From NCBI GenBank assembly GCA_964563295.1, contig CAZLWX010000005.1:5144-69143 (forward strand): 64,000 bases of DNA, read 5' to 3'. The notes below the pieces were generated by a model. That model made no database searches. It was not told where the DNA came from and saw nothing but the letters and a program-made list of their open reading frames with translations. Below, in pieces: positions 17,544 through 25,791 of this stretch (position 1 is the first letter of the stretch; each line of letters starts with the position of its first letter). The DNA is from Chryseosolibacter sp964563295. GTDB taxonomy: Bacteria > Bacteroidota > Bacteroidia > Cytophagales > Cyclobacteriaceae. A program made the position numbers and the translations under genes.

Positions 17544-20345
17544 TTATTTTCTGAACAACTTTCCGTAATAGGTCTTTTCGCGGGTAACCATCTTGTAGTA
17601 GTAGATACCCGTGTTTACTCCCAGTCCCGACCACTCGACGCGATAGGTCGACCCTTTTTGCATCGATCCTGAGAAGACCAGTTCTACCGGATGACCAACT
17701 TGATCCAGGATTTGCACGGTGGCAAAGTCGTCGTCTTCGGCAACCCATTCAAATGTGACGTTCTCGCGGAAAGGATTGGGAAAAACTTCGACGGTCATCG
17801 TTGATTCCATCGCGGGAGACTGTAAGCTATCATAGCCAACGCATAGCCCAGCCTTGTACGCAGCCACAGGTTCCCACGCGGAAGCATTACACGAGGCGTC
17901 ATAGCAAACCCGGAATCGAACGGTGAAGGATGCTACGGACTTGCCAAATCCATCAATGTCGTCCACCTTCAGGCCTGATAATCCCGTTGTAGGATCCCGT
18001 CCCTCCTCCATCTTCCAGCCCTCGGAGTTCCATAAGGCACTGACGGTGCCGCAGGGAATGGCAATAGTCCAGTGCGACAATTCATGCCTGCACTGCCCAT
18101 TCGTATTTACGACGGCCTCATACTCGACACATGAATTTGTGCTGGAAACAATGCTAAGCTGCGTCGAAAAGCATTCATCACAAGGCTGGTCTCCGCCCGT
18201 TTCAGGATCGCCTTCATCACCCGAATCATCCGGCGGATTACCAGAGCCGTCGCCCGTTGAGGTGCAGGCTTGCAATTCCAACGTGCACGTGCGCTCACAA
18301 CCATTCCTGGTCACTGTCAGCGTGAATACCGCCGAAGTGCTGTCATTCCCTGCCTGATACATAATCTCGGGAGTAGTAGACCCTGACTCGATCACCCAAC
18401 TGCCATCATCACTGGCAACGGACCATGAATAGCTATCGGCATCTGTTATGTCGGTCTTCAGCATATTGCCAGGCGAGCCACATGCGGGAGCTTCTCCGGG
18501 AGGAAGAATGAGGCACGACACGGACCCCGCATCTTCAACTTCAATCGTCTTTTCCATCGTGCAACCATTGGCATCGGTTATTAAAACGGTATAGGTGCCG
18601 GCGCTCAGCCCCTCGCGGTCTTCGCTATTTGATCCGTCGTTCCATCGATAGTCATAAGGCTCGCTTCCGCCAGAACCTGTCAGGTCAATGGCGTACGAAC
18701 GGGTACAATCGGTATTGGTAACTACGGCTTCAACAGTGAGTGCCGGGGGGTTGCTCACCAGAAATGAGGCCTGGCCCGTGCAACCATTGGCATCCGTGAC
18801 AACCACGGTGTATATGCCTGAACCGATTCCATGCAGTTCGTTCTCCGTAGACCCATTCGACCACTCGTAGGTGTATGGAGGTTCGCCTCCCGTCGGATCA
18901 TCAAGAAGAATCGATCCGTCACTCTCGCCAGAACATGATGGCTTGTCCACTGTTCCTGAAACCATGAACGAACGCTCAGAAACCAGGGCGTCCCCGGTTC
19001 GGGAACACCCATTCGCATCGGTGACGGTGACGGTGTATTTCCCGGACGGCAAGCCCTCGAGGTCTTCACTGGTCTCTCCGTTGCTCCACGCATACGTGAG
19101 GTCCGCCGTGGCGCCCGTGACAGTCAGGTCGATTGCTCCGGTCGGCTCGTCGCAGTCTGTCTTAGCCACCTGGAACGATAAAGAGAGGGGATTCGATGCC
19201 GTTAGATTGATGAACTTGCGCGCGCTACAGCCCCAGCTGTCGGTCACCGTAATATCGTACAACCCGGCAACGAGATTATCGATATCCTCTGATTCCGATC
19301 CTGTCGACCACATATAAGTGTACGGCTCTTCTCCACCACTCACCGTGATGTCGAGCTTGCCATCGGAAGAGGTGCAGCCGGGCTTCGTTTGCTCGACGCC
19401 GATGATGATCTCGGTGTTTCTGCCGACGGAAAATGTTTCTTCCGCCGAACATCCTGCCTTGTCGGTGACAGTCACAGTGTAATTTCCCGGCAGAATGTCG
19501 GATATGTCCTTGGTAGTAGCCCCCGTGCTCCATAGAAACGTAAATTCACCCTCGCCACCGGATGGCGCAATTACAATCGACCCATCATTTACTCCCGAAC
19601 AGCTGGCATTGGTCGTCTCCCCAACAACTGAAATCGCAGGCGGCTGCTGAATGGAGTCTTCCAGCACCAATTCAGCACCCGTGGCATCAATGACTTTCAC
19701 ACTATACGATCCTGCCTCCAGACCTGAAACGGATGCTGTGCCCTGACCATTAGACCATTGAAATGAAAACGGCTCAGTACCTTGTTCGATCAACACACTC
19801 AAAACGCCATCATTGGCCCCAAAGCAACTGACATCCTGCTTCTCAAGGTAGGCAGCCAGCGGCTGCGAACAGGGGATGGTCAATGTGTCGTAGTTGACGC
19901 AAGTGGCGGCCTTGTAGGCGACCAGGGGTTGCCAACAACTTAACGCCAACGCGCACTCATCTGATGATGAGCACAAAGTGAACTTCACCGTGAACGCCGC
20001 AAGACCAGTTTTTCCAAATTCCTGGATGTCATCAATCTTAAATCCGGCCAACCCGGTCGTTGGGTCTGTTCCGAATTTCTGCTTCCAGTTTTCGGAGTTT
20101 GACAAATCGCTGATGGTACCACACGGCACAGCCACTGAGAAATGCGACAGCGCATGTGCGCATTCCCCTGACCAGGATATTCTCCACTCGTAGGAGGTGC
20201 AGGTCTCCGAAATCTTTTCCGCACGGATAACCTCAGTGGAAAAACAAGTTGACAAGCAATCACGATCCTTGCCGGGCTGAGCCAGCGCCAGGATAGACCA
20301 AAAAAATGGCAACAGAATAAACAGAATCCTCAACAAAGCTTTCAT
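17544..20345 (-). CDS. T9SS cargo protein with six SprB repeats and duplicated Cys-rich end domains
   Basis: A 933-residue exported protein, signal peptide ending LALAQ. Residues about 30-160 form a Cys-rich domain (HALSHFSVAVPCGTISDL, DPTTGLAGFKIDDI). Six SprB repeats of about 72 residues follow (171-606), each with an EPYTYEWSNG-like core and GxYTVTVTDANGC. An Ig-like segment (607-700) and an acidic Gly/Pro linker precede a second copy of the first domain (720-840; HELSHWTIAIPCG, DPTTGLSGLKVDDI). The end is a T9SS type A sorting domain (VEVFPNPFRENVTFEW, ending YYGKLFRK). SprB-type repeats occur in gliding adhesins and secreted surface proteins. ATG 20345 is preferred over GTG 20354. Surface display is well supported; ligand unknown. 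Confidence 0.9.
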   Translation of the reverse strand: MKALLRILFILLPFFWSILALAQPGKDRDCLSTCFSTEVIRAEKISETCTSYEWRISWSGECAHALSHFSVAVPCGTISDLSNSENWKQKFGTDPTTGLAGFKIDDIQEFGKTGLAAFTVKFTLCSSSDECALALSCWQPLVAYKAATCVNYDTLTIPCSQPLAAYLEKQDVSCFGANDGVLSVLIEQGTEPFSFQWSNGQGTASVSGLEAGSYSVKVIDATGAELVLEDSIQQPPAISVVGETTNASCSGVNDGSIVIAPSGGEGEFTFLWSTGATTKDISDILPGNYTVTVTDKAGCSAEETFSVGRNTEIIIGVEQTKPGCTSSDGKLDITVSGGEEPYTYMWSTGSESEDIDNLVAGLYDITVTDSWGCSARKFINLTASNPLSLSFQVAKTDCDEPTGAIDLTVTGATADLTYAWSNGETSEDLEGLPSGKYTVTVTDANGCSRTGDALVSERSFMVSGTVDKPSCSGESDGSILLDDPTGGEPPYTYEWSNGSTENELHGIGSGIYTVVVTDANGCTGQASFLVSNPPALTVEAVVTNTDCTRSYAIDLTGSGGSEPYDYRWNDGSNSEDREGLSAGTYTVLITDANGCTMEKTIEVEDAGSVSCLILPPGEAPACGSPGNMLKTDITDADSYSWSVASDDGSWVIESGSTTPEIMYQAGNDSTSAVFTLTVTRNGCERTCTLELQACTSTGDGSGNPPDDSGDEGDPETGGDQPCDECFSTQLSIVSSTNSCVEYEAVVNTNGQCRHELSHWTIAIPCGTVSALWNSEGWKMEEGRDPTTGLSGLKVDDIDGFGKSVASFTVRFRVCYDASCNASAWEPVAAYKAGLCVGYDSLQSPAMESTMTVEVFPNPFRENVTFEWVAEDDDFATVQILDQVGHPVELVFSGSMQKGSTYRVEWSGLGVNTGIYYYKMVTREKTYYGKLFRK

Positions 20346-20512
20346 GGCAAACACATTTCGGCCATGAATACAAGGTGAGATTCCCGCAAGGTGGGGAATG
20401 ATGGCAAGTGGAGATGGAGGCCGTCAAAGACCGTATTTTGCCGACAAAATGCCGGTTACGGGCAACCAATCAAGGACGTGCCGTCAATCAAGGGAAATTA
20501 AATTAACTCCGG

Positions 20513-23509
20513 TTAATTGTTCTTCTTTTTCAGCAGATTCTGAATCTTTTTCTTGGCTTCGTCCTCAACCTTTTGCTTCACTTCTTCTTTCTTTTCCTGC
20601 ACTTCTTCCTTGGTGACTGGTATCGTCGATTTGGCGGTATCTGAACCCGTGGAATCTTTCTTTCCCAAAATTGTCTGCAACGCCTTTTCGGCTTCCGTTC
20701 CCTTTACCGCCTTTTCAAGGGCCTTGGTGCCCTCTGCCTTGGCCGCATCGGTCAGCGCCTCTTTCGCCTGTTCCTTTTGGTCGTCCATAACGAGGCGCGG
20801 CTTGGGGTCGTCGTATTTCCCTCCCAGGCCAATGGTCAGTGGAATAGTTGAATTCGCTGAGGGTTTGCTCCCGGTATACCGGGATACCAGCGTATTGAAT
20901 TCGGTGCCGAGTTTACCCGCGGGCACATCCATTTTCAAGGTATAATCGATCGTACCGTCGAGGTTGGTACTGCCTGCAACGGTTGTCTTGTAAGAACCAA
21001 ACTTCACATCAAACGGCTTCACGCTCAACTTTCCATTTTGAATCGTGGCTGACATGAGGACATCCTTAAGGGTAACCTCATCAGTGTCCTGCAGTTTCGT
21101 CACGGATGTCACGCCGGAGATAAGTTTGGAATTCTTCAACGCAGCTTGCGCAATTTTTACGAGCCCTCCGCCACTGACAGTAGCCATGTTGGGCATCATG
21201 TCTTGTTGAAGCTCTCCCCCAACCGAAAAATCCGATGAGAATTTACCGTTGACAAGCCCGGCGATAGGAGCATAGGTTCTTACAAGGGAGGAAGCCTGAG
21301 CTGCATCCTGCATCGATACGTTTTGGATCTTGAGCGCCATGTCATACTTGGGATGATCAAGGTCGCGTGTGTCGTATGACCCGTTGACGACGAAGGTTCC
21401 GCCGAGCATATTGAAGCTCAGATTCTTCAAATCAGCAATTCCATTTCTGACGATAATATCCCCTGCCGCATTCGTGATATTAAGGTCCATCATTTTCACA
21501 GACTTAATGCTGGAGGTCAGCACAAAATCGATGTTGTTCGGCACCGGTATCACGCCGAAAGACTCTGTATCTTCCTCAGAATCAGTCGATTCGTCTTCCG
21601 TCATAAACTCATTCAGATCGAGGTTGTTCGACGTAAATTTCATCTGGCCTTTGATCACGTCGTTGCCCATCACATAGCCAAAATAGTTGAGGAGTGCACC
21701 GCTTACATCGAAGTCACTTCGGCCAATGGTTCCTATTAGTCGCTGCAAATTCACCTTCCGGGGATCAAAGCTCATCGATGCCTGGCTTATCGCAAGAGGA
21801 GGCATATCACTGGTGCTATACGTGAAGTTTGCGATTGACGCGGTGCCGCTCGTCGGTAGCCGGTCATATCGCTCGGCTTCGACATCCGAATATTTTCCCT
21901 TCGTTTCAATGTTCGCCTTTACCTTTCCGGCTATTGTGGTTCCCTCTACCGGAAATACTTTGGTGATCTTCTCCAGGTCGAGTACGCCATTGACCTTCAG
22001 ATCCCAGGTATAATCGTCCAGATTCTCAAGATGCAGGTCGGCGGCCATTTTTTCACCATCCATCAACATGCTGAAGTCATTAACATTGATGACCGTCTCA
22101 GCCATTCTACCGGATGTGTTTTTGACGTTGGATGTAAAATGTATGTCATCCAATGGCATGGGGAAGTCAGCAGACTTGATAAACCCGTTTGAAAGCGCCA
22201 TGCTGGCATCCACTGAAGGGAAGAGTTTCTTAAGGCTGTCATATACACCATTAGCTTTCAGGTTCATCGAATAGCTACCTTTCATTTCCAGACCCTCCAT
22301 CGGGAACATAGACGTGATTTCGCCAAGATTCAACTTGCCAGAAACCTCTGCGTTGAGGCGGGTGGGGTAAAGGCGATCAATCTTTGCGCGCGCCGAAACC
22401 GGATTGTTGCCGAAATCGAGGCTGAGCTTCTTGAGGTCCACGACGGTGTTTTCCATAACCCCGTCCTTGTTATCTACCAGAAGATCGACGTTGATATTGC
22501 GAATCGCGGTGGGCAGGTCCGGATACTGGAACATGGCATTGTTTACCAAAAGATTTAGGTTAAACGCCGGCATCTGATTGTCGCTGTACGTTCCCTTTAC
22601 AAAGCCTTTGAATGAAAGTTCTCCTTCAGTCCTGAGTTTATCGAAATCACCTGAATACATTCCTGGCACGAGCGACAAAAGGCTTTTGAAGTCAGTCTCC
22701 GGGCTCTCGAAGGTCAGGTCCATGCCGAAATCATTTTCGTTCATCTTGAACCATCCGTCGAAGCTCATCAGAAAATCATTGACCTTCGCCGTATTCTCCT
22801 TGAATGTGTATTTCGAAAATTCCTCGCTGATTCCGAGGGTGGCATCAATTTCGACCCGCTTGTTGGTCAGGTATTCCACGCCGTCGAAAGACGTTGACAC
22901 CGAGTCTGCCACCGTGTGCGTCCGAAGGTCGAACACATCCTGCGTAAAATCTCCGCTACCGGTGTGATTGAGTCCAGCCATTTTCAACGTATAGGGAATG
23001 GATTGGTCATCATAGGTCACGTCTGCATTGACCAGTTCCCAGTGGTCGATCCCAAAGGAGAATTCTCCACTTTCCTCGGGCGCGGTCGTTGTATCTGCCG
23101 AAGGTATAGCGATGTCGTAATTTGCCCGTCCATCAGGCAGCACCTTGATATTGATGATCGGCTCAATCAGTGTAATTCCCTTAACCCGCAATTCATCACC
23201 GAAAAGGATATCCTTCAGGTTTACCTCGACTTCAAATTTCCGGGTCGCAAACAGCACCTCCCCGTCGAATGGCGCGCGGTTCATAACACCGAGAGCCGTC
23301 AGCCCGGCAGTCAGGTTGGGGAAATTTGAAAAAAGTGAAACGTTAACTTCGTCAAAAACCACATCGGCGTTTACCGACTTGGCAATCTCCCGCTCGATAG
23401 CTGCTTTTATGTCATCCTTGAAAACGATGGGAAGAATTATCGCCGCAGCGATGATGACGATGAACAATCCACCCAGAACGATCAACGTCCACTTCAGAGG
23501 TTTTTTCAT
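20513..23509 (-). CDS. AsmA-family envelope protein (998 aa)
   Basis: One N-terminal transmembrane anchor (WTLIVLGGLFIVIIAAAIIL) is followed by the AsmA N-terminal pattern: FKDDIKAAIEREIAKSVNADVVFDEVNVS and later LRVKGITLIEPIINIKVLPDG. The C-terminal part is the AsmA_2-type repeat of long beta strands (LKNLSFNMLGGTFVVNGSYD, VPAGKLG). A charged Lys/Glu-rich coiled tail ends in KKIQNLLKKKNN. AsmA-like proteins form beta-groove bridges across the periplasm and take part in lipid transport and outer-membrane homeostasis. A perfect promoter box lies 22-29 bases upstream. Confidence 0.9.
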   Translation of the reverse strand: MKKPLKWTLIVLGGLFIVIIAAAIILPIVFKDDIKAAIEREIAKSVNADVVFDEVNVSLFSNFPNLTAGLTALGVMNRAPFDGEVLFATRKFEVEVNLKDILFGDELRVKGITLIEPIINIKVLPDGRANYDIAIPSADTTTAPEESGEFSFGIDHWELVNADVTYDDQSIPYTLKMAGLNHTGSGDFTQDVFDLRTHTVADSVSTSFDGVEYLTNKRVEIDATLGISEEFSKYTFKENTAKVNDFLMSFDGWFKMNENDFGMDLTFESPETDFKSLLSLVPGMYSGDFDKLRTEGELSFKGFVKGTYSDNQMPAFNLNLLVNNAMFQYPDLPTAIRNINVDLLVDNKDGVMENTVVDLKKLSLDFGNNPVSARAKIDRLYPTRLNAEVSGKLNLGEITSMFPMEGLEMKGSYSMNLKANGVYDSLKKLFPSVDASMALSNGFIKSADFPMPLDDIHFTSNVKNTSGRMAETVINVNDFSMLMDGEKMAADLHLENLDDYTWDLKVNGVLDLEKITKVFPVEGTTIAGKVKANIETKGKYSDVEAERYDRLPTSGTASIANFTYSTSDMPPLAISQASMSFDPRKVNLQRLIGTIGRSDFDVSGALLNYFGYVMGNDVIKGQMKFTSNNLDLNEFMTEDESTDSEEDTESFGVIPVPNNIDFVLTSSIKSVKMMDLNITNAAGDIIVRNGIADLKNLSFNMLGGTFVVNGSYDTRDLDHPKYDMALKIQNVSMQDAAQASSLVRTYAPIAGLVNGKFSSDFSVGGELQQDMMPNMATVSGGGLVKIAQAALKNSKLISGVTSVTKLQDTDEVTLKDVLMSATIQNGKLSVKPFDVKFGSYKTTVAGSTNLDGTIDYTLKMDVPAGKLGTEFNTLVSRYTGSKPSANSTIPLTIGLGGKYDDPKPRLVMDDQKEQAKEALTDAAKAEGTKALEKAVKGTEAEKALQTILGKKDSTGSDTAKSTIPVTKEEVQEKKEEVKQKVEDEAKKKIQNLLKKKNN

Positions 23510-23530
23510 GAAACACCAATTTTAGAGGAT

Positions 23531-23538
23531 CAAATTTA
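23531..23538 (-). promoter_or_regulatory. Bacteroidota minus-7 promoter box upstream of the AsmA gene
   Basis: The minus strand reads TAAATTTG, a perfect TAnnTTTG match. The implied start near 23527 gives an 18-base leader. No minus-33 TTG is present at the usual spacing. Confidence 0.5.
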
Positions 23539-23575
23539 CAAAACGAGCGTCGAATCCTACTCTCTGTCCCGCGCG

Positions 23576-25000
23576 TCAAAACAACTTCAAAAACCAATCC
23601 AGTAGTTTTTGAGTTCGGGGGGTATAGGGAGGATAGAAGGGTTGCACGAACGTAAAACCGCGTTTTTGCTGCAAAACAGGCTTTTCATTTGAGAATGCCA
23701 TAAAGCCGAAGTATCCGTGTGTTTTTCCAATACCGCTGTTGTTAACGCCGCCGAACGGCAGGTTGTTGTTGAGAAAATGCAGCCCGCTGTCATTGACGCA
23801 AACGCCTCCCGAACTCGTTTCCGTCAGCAATCTCTTCTTGCTTTGCCGGTCGCTGCTGAAGACGTACAGCGCGAGTGATTTAGGTCTGGCGTTGATAAAA
23901 TCGATAGCCTCCTGCAGGTCGTTGTAGGCGATGACGGGCAGTACGGGTCCGAATATTTCCTCGTTCATGATTCGCGCCTCCCTTGGAATTTGTGTGAGAA
24001 TCATCGGATGAATAAAGCGAGTTGTTCGATCCAGTTTTCCCCCCCATTCCACCTGGGCGCCGGCGTTAACCGCGTCTTCGATAAGATCGCGCAGCCTGTC
24101 GAAATGTTTTTCATTTACAATCCGGCAATAGTCGGAAGAATGCTCAAAATCACCGTTACCGGAAAACATACGGCGCGTCTGGTCGACGAGTTCGCGAATA
24201 AACTGATCGGCGATGCTCGCGTCGGCCAACACATAATCGGGCGCTATGCAGGTTTGGCCATTGTTGACGAACTTCGCCACTGCCGTTCGTTTCGCGGCGT
24301 CCCTGATGGTGGCCGACGCTGTAATGATTGATGGGGATTTGCCACCCAGTTCCAACGTCACCGAAGTCAAATTTTCCGCAGCAGCTTTCATTACCAGTTT
24401 TCCTATCGCAGGGCTTCCGGTAAAAAAAATGTGGTCAAAGGGAAGGGCGAGCAATTTGGTTGCGATGTCCGGTCCACCTTCAAAAACAGTGACGACGTCT
24501 TTTTCGAATACCTCTTTCGCCATCCGCCGTATCAGTGTCGACACGTGGGGTGTCAGCTCCGAAGGTTTGATAATTACAGTATTCCCCGCTGCGAGGGCTG
24601 ACACCAATGGACCAACGGCAAGGCTGAACGGGTAATTCCAGGGTGCCATCACCAGGCACGCTCCACGCGGTTCGTACTGGATGTACGATCGCGTGCCAGG
24701 CATCGTTATCGGCGCATCGATCTTCTTCGGCCTGGCCCATTGGTCGAGGTTGTTGATGGCGAGTCGTAATTCCCCTAAAACATGAAATACTTCGATCAGA
24801 TCTACCTCGACCGGCGACTTTGAAAAATCCTTGAACATGGCCTCGCGAATAGCCGGCCGGTTAGCATGAATCCAGGATTTCAGTTTCCGCAATCGCTCGA
24901 TCCGCATGCGGACGGATTCGCTCCTCAACTTGAATGCCCGTCGCCTGATACTATCAAAAGCATCATCGATAACCTGGGTTGTCTCAATGAGCGCGGGCAT
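23576..25000 (-). CDS. Aldehyde dehydrogenase (ALDH3-like class)
   Basis: A 474-residue NAD(P)-dependent aldehyde dehydrogenase. Visible motifs are PWNYPFSLAVGPLVSALAAG and IIKPSELTPH (cofactor), FTGSPAIGK, the general-base Glu in TLELGGKSPSII, and the catalytic Cys in NNGQTCIAPDYVLA. The C-terminal end (GYFGFMAFSNEKPVLQQK) and the short length match the ALDH3/CALDH group, which oxidises medium- or long-chain aldehydes. ATG 25000 gives a normal N-terminus. It stands between AsmA and OmpA genes; no clear functional link is visible. Confidence 0.92.
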   Translation of the reverse strand: MPALIETTQVIDDAFDSIRRRAFKLRSESVRMRIERLRKLKSWIHANRPAIREAMFKDFSKSPVEVDLIEVFHVLGELRLAINNLDQWARPKKIDAPITMPGTRSYIQYEPRGACLVMAPWNYPFSLAVGPLVSALAAGNTVIIKPSELTPHVSTLIRRMAKEVFEKDVVTVFEGGPDIATKLLALPFDHIFFTGSPAIGKLVMKAAAENLTSVTLELGGKSPSIITASATIRDAAKRTAVAKFVNNGQTCIAPDYVLADASIADQFIRELVDQTRRMFSGNGDFEHSSDYCRIVNEKHFDRLRDLIEDAVNAGAQVEWGGKLDRTTRFIHPMILTQIPREARIMNEEIFGPVLPVIAYNDLQEAIDFINARPKSLALYVFSSDRQSKKRLLTETSSGGVCVNDSGLHFLNNNLPFGGVNNSGIGKTHGYFGFMAFSNEKPVLQQKRGFTFVQPFYPPYTPRTQKLLDWFLKLF

Positions 25001-25074
25001 ATCAAAGGTGCGGTTTACGTGTTAAGTTAGCCGAAAATAACCGGACCACGGGAGCTGCGCGGGAGTTCGGATCA

Positions 25075-25782
25075 TCAGTTCGCCAATATTCTAACTTCCA
25101 CCCGGCGGTTCAATCGGTGGGCCTCGGGAGTATCATCACGTGATAATGGTTGTGAACCTCCGAAAGCTTTTGTCTTCATTCGGCTCCGTGAAATGCCTTT
25201 TGAGGCGAGGTAGTCCTTCACGGACTCGACCCTTCGTTGCGACAGTCGGAGGTTAGCCTTCGGATCACCTACATAATCCGTATGTCCTTCCAGCTGAATG
25301 ACCATCGACGGATTTTCATCCAACATATTTGCCAGCAGGTCGAGTTCGCTGAAAGACTCAGGGTCGATGCGCGCATTACCTACCTCAAAGATCACGTTGT
25401 CGAGTCGCATGACGTGACCAGCGACGCGATTGTCTGGTTTGCTGCCGTCGGAGAGCTGGATGTCTTGTATGACTCTTAATTCATCGTTCGCCGTCGCCGG
25501 ATCAAGCATATATTTGGCTGGCGCGAATCCCGGCGCTTCGACGGTGATCGAATACCGCTCACGGTCAAACAAGGGAAAAGAGTAGCTGCTGTTGTTTATT
25601 ACGCCGATCCTGCTTCCATACGGCAGGCTTTGATAGGTAATTCGGGCTACGACCGGGTCGCCAGTTGCCGCATTGATAATTTTCCCCTGCGCAACGACCA
25701 GGGTATCCGGAAAATCCTGTGCGAAAGTCGCTGAAAGTACGAACGAGAATATGATGACCGAGTAAAAAGTACAGCTCTTCAT
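25075..25782 (-). CDS. OmpA-family peptidoglycan-binding protein (235 aa)
   Basis: A secreted protein with a signal peptide ending ATFAQ. Residues about 25-115 form a carboxypeptidase-regulatory-like beta domain (VVAQGKIINAATGDPVVAR). Residues 125-235 form an OmpA C-terminal domain with DNVIFEVGNARIDPESFSEL, the peptidoglycan-binding IQLEGHTDYVGDPKANLRLS and LNRRVEVRI. It anchors to peptidoglycan. Its two domains mirror the C-terminal half of the neighbouring 677-aa protein, and it starts 9 bases after that gene's stop, so it is a truncated tandem paralogue in the same operon. Confidence 0.9.
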   Translation of the reverse strand: MKSCTFYSVIIFSFVLSATFAQDFPDTLVVAQGKIINAATGDPVVARITYQSLPYGSRIGVINNSSYSFPLFDRERYSITVEAPGFAPAKYMLDPATANDELRVIQDIQLSDGSKPDNRVAGHVMRLDNVIFEVGNARIDPESFSELDLLANMLDENPSMVIQLEGHTDYVGDPKANLRLSQRRVESVKDYLASKGISRSRMKTKAFGGSQPLSRDDTPEAHRLNRRVEVRILAN

Positions 25783-25791
25783 GCAATAAAG

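Noticed and set aside
18460..19830. Regular repeats in the SprB gene as a possible CRISPR array
   Set aside because: The spacing is about 216 bases and the similarity is at protein level in one continuous frame, so these are coding repeats.
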